A stretch of DNA of 64,000 nucleotides, taken from assembly GCA_037481875.1 (NCBI GenBank), contig JBBFKY010000002.1:167264-231263 (forward strand), read 5' to 3'. A model generated the notes under the pieces. That model was not told where the DNA came from. It ran no database searches and was given only the letters and a program-made list of their open reading frames with translations. This DNA is from Desulfosoma sp. (GTDB taxonomy: Bacteria; Desulfobacterota; Syntrophobacteria; Syntrophobacterales; DSM-9756). Shown piece after piece: positions 62,769-64,000 of this stretch. Made by a program: the position numbers and the translations under genes. The stretch's first letter is position 1. Every line of letters begins with the position of its first letter.

Positions 62769-64000
62769 GTAAAATCGGTGTCTATATTTGCCATTGCGGG
62801 CAAAATATCGCCGGAGTCCTTGACGTCGAGGCTTTGCGGGATCGGGTGTGCCGTTCCCGGGATGTGTCGGTCGTCAAAACCAACGTTTTTTGTTGTTCCG
62901 AACCCGGCCAAAGGGAAATTCAGGCGGATATTGAAACTTACGGCTTGGAACGGGTTCTTGTGGCGGCCTGTTCCCCAAGGCTTCATGAAGTCACTTTTCG
63001 ACGAACCATCACCCATGCTGGTTTGAACCCCTATCTCCTGGAAATGGCCAACATACGGGAACATTGTTCTTGGGTTCACCGGGGCCCGGAAGCCTTGGAC
63101 AAAGCCCTGGACCTTATCCTCATGGGTTTGGCTCGACTTTCCCGCCTGAAACCGCTTTCAGACCGGCTGGTTCCAGTGACGAGCCGTGCGCTGGTCATTG
63201 GAGGTGGTGTGGGAGGGTTGAGTGCCGCTTTGGAATTGGCGGACTGCGGTGTTCCGGTCATCTTGGTGGAAAAAGAGGCTACTCTGGGCGGCCAAGCCAT
63301 CCGATGGCGCATTGGACCCCCGAAAACGGATCCCTTGTCATGCTTTCTGCGTCCCCTTGTCACTCGAGCGGTGCTGCATCCTCAAATCCATGTCTTGAAA
63401 GGCCACATCCTTGAAAGTGTCAGCGGCTATGTGGGCCGCTTCAACGTGGCCTTGAGAGACACCTCACGGCAAGAAATTCGAACCGAAGAAGTGGGCGCCA
63501 TTGTGGTCGCCACAGGATACGAACCCTATGAACCGGAAGTCTCCCGCTATCCGTTTGTCTGCCTGCCTCAGGTGATGACTTCCGTGCAACTGGAAGAAAT
63601 GTTTTCATCCCCTGGGCAAGAGGCCCTGCCGGCTGCTCTTCAAGGGGTAAGTTCCGTCGCTTTTTTGCAGTGCGTGGGATCGCGTTTAGAAGACGAGTAT
63701 CCACACTGTTCCCGCATCTGTTGTGCCGTGACCCTTAAACAGGCTCTGGCTCTGCGAGCTTTCGGCATCAATGTGCACGTTTTTCATCGCGATATTCGAC
63801 TTTATGACAAGAGCCAAGAAGAGGAGCTGTACGGTTCAGCGCGACGGAGCGGGGTTTTGTTTCATCGAGGTTCCCTGATTAGGGTGGAACCGGACGGATC
63901 TGAAAGACTTCTGGTTGAATGGCAAGATGAGTTTCTTCAATCGGCTTTCCGGGTTTCTGTGGATCGATTAATCTGTGCCGTGGGACTTCGACCTCGAGCC
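62765..64000 (+). CDS. HdrA-like FAD iron-sulfur protein (partial, runs off the window)
   Basis: The 412 visible codons match the HdrA family of heterodisulfide reductase-like flavoproteins, used by sulfate reducers for electron bifurcation or confurcation. CHCGQNIAGVLD at the start, ACSPRLHEVTFRRTITHAGLNPYLLEMANIREH, the FAD loop IGGGVGGLSAALELAD near residue 145 and CVGSRLEDEYPHCSRICC near 300 are typical. The frame is open to the last base. The start codon lies in the ATGA of the preceding polyferredoxin. Confidence 0.92.
   Translation, partial: MSKIGVYICHCGQNIAGVLDVEALRDRVCRSRDVSVVKTNVFCCSEPGQREIQADIETYGLERVLVAACSPRLHEVTFRRTITHAGLNPYLLEMANIREHCSWVHRGPEALDKALDLILMGLARLSRLKPLSDRLVPVTSRALVIGGGVGGLSAALELADCGVPVILVEKEATLGGQAIRWRIGPPKTDPLSCFLRPLVTRAVLHPQIHVLKGHILESVSGYVGRFNVALRDTSRQEIRTEEVGAIVVATGYEPYEPEVSRYPFVCLPQVMTSVQLEEMFSSPGQEALPAALQGVSSVAFLQCVGSRLEDEYPHCSRICCAVTLKQALALRAFGINVHVFHRDIRLYDKSQEEELYGSARRSGVLFHRGSLIRVEPDGSERLLVEWQDEFLQSAFRVSVDRLICAVGLRPRA

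Overview
The window reads as a chromosomal segment of a Deltaproteobacterium (Desulfobacterota), most likely a sulfate reducer of the Syntrophobacteria type. This rests on a tungstate-responsive regulator of the TunR family (a recombinase-like domain plus two TOBE domains, known from sulfate-reducing Deltaproteobacteria) facing a TSUP transporter, a polyferredoxin followed by an HdrA-like flavoprotein, and the ilv/psd/pss/leu/asd gene order. No rRNA, tRNA, CRISPR array, phage or complete insertion sequence was seen. The species is inferred, not shown.

Layout. 1-9.4 kb: an 8-bp tandem repeat, a sirtuin/ATP-grasp pair, a flavodoxin-like reductase, then a plus-strand run of queuosine-precursor transporter, two half ABC exporters, an OB-fold lipoprotein-like or periplasmic protein and a membrane metallophosphoesterase. 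9.4-18 kb: a periplasmic protein of unknown function, the tunR/TSUP pair with promoter and 28-bp palindrome, an SRPBCC protein, an acyl-CoA thioesterase, a DUF3108 protein and a membrane-anchored hydrolase. 18-19.9 kb: a decayed ABC-2 exporter. 20-27.8 kb: a CDF transporter fused to a MauE-like domain, a rhodanese, and an arsenic cluster (acr3, permease, arsC, Fe-S protein, small thioredoxin, broken thioredoxin gene, arsR).

27.8-43 kb: M16 peptidase, MltB-like transglycosylase, coaD, NfeD-like protein, rsmD, and a minus-strand anabolic run ilvB-ilvN-ilvC-psd-pssA-leuC-leuD-asd (branched-chain amino acids, phosphatidylethanolamine, aspartate family). leuA and leuB are not in the run. 43-47.6 kb: FKBP-like protein, HD hydrolase, coiled-coil repeat protein, ADP-ribosylglycohydrolase. 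47.8-52.3 kb: a nickel/cobalt ECF uptake operon behind a long structured leader with an internal terminator. 52.5-64 kb: hybrid histidine kinase, SEC-C protein, divergent aroK/aroQ, acyltransferase and fabH, a PPDK-like protein with an unfamiliar C-terminal half, polyferredoxin and the start of HdrA.

A recurring theme is a family of about 130-240 bp intergenic elements with terminal inverted repeats and GC-rich internal hairpins (at least ten copies, full or degraded). They look like non-autonomous MITEs; two of them touch or supply the stop codon of a neighbouring gene. Two loci in the window (the ABC-2 exporter and one thioredoxin-like gene of the arsenic cluster) carry several disabling lesions each.
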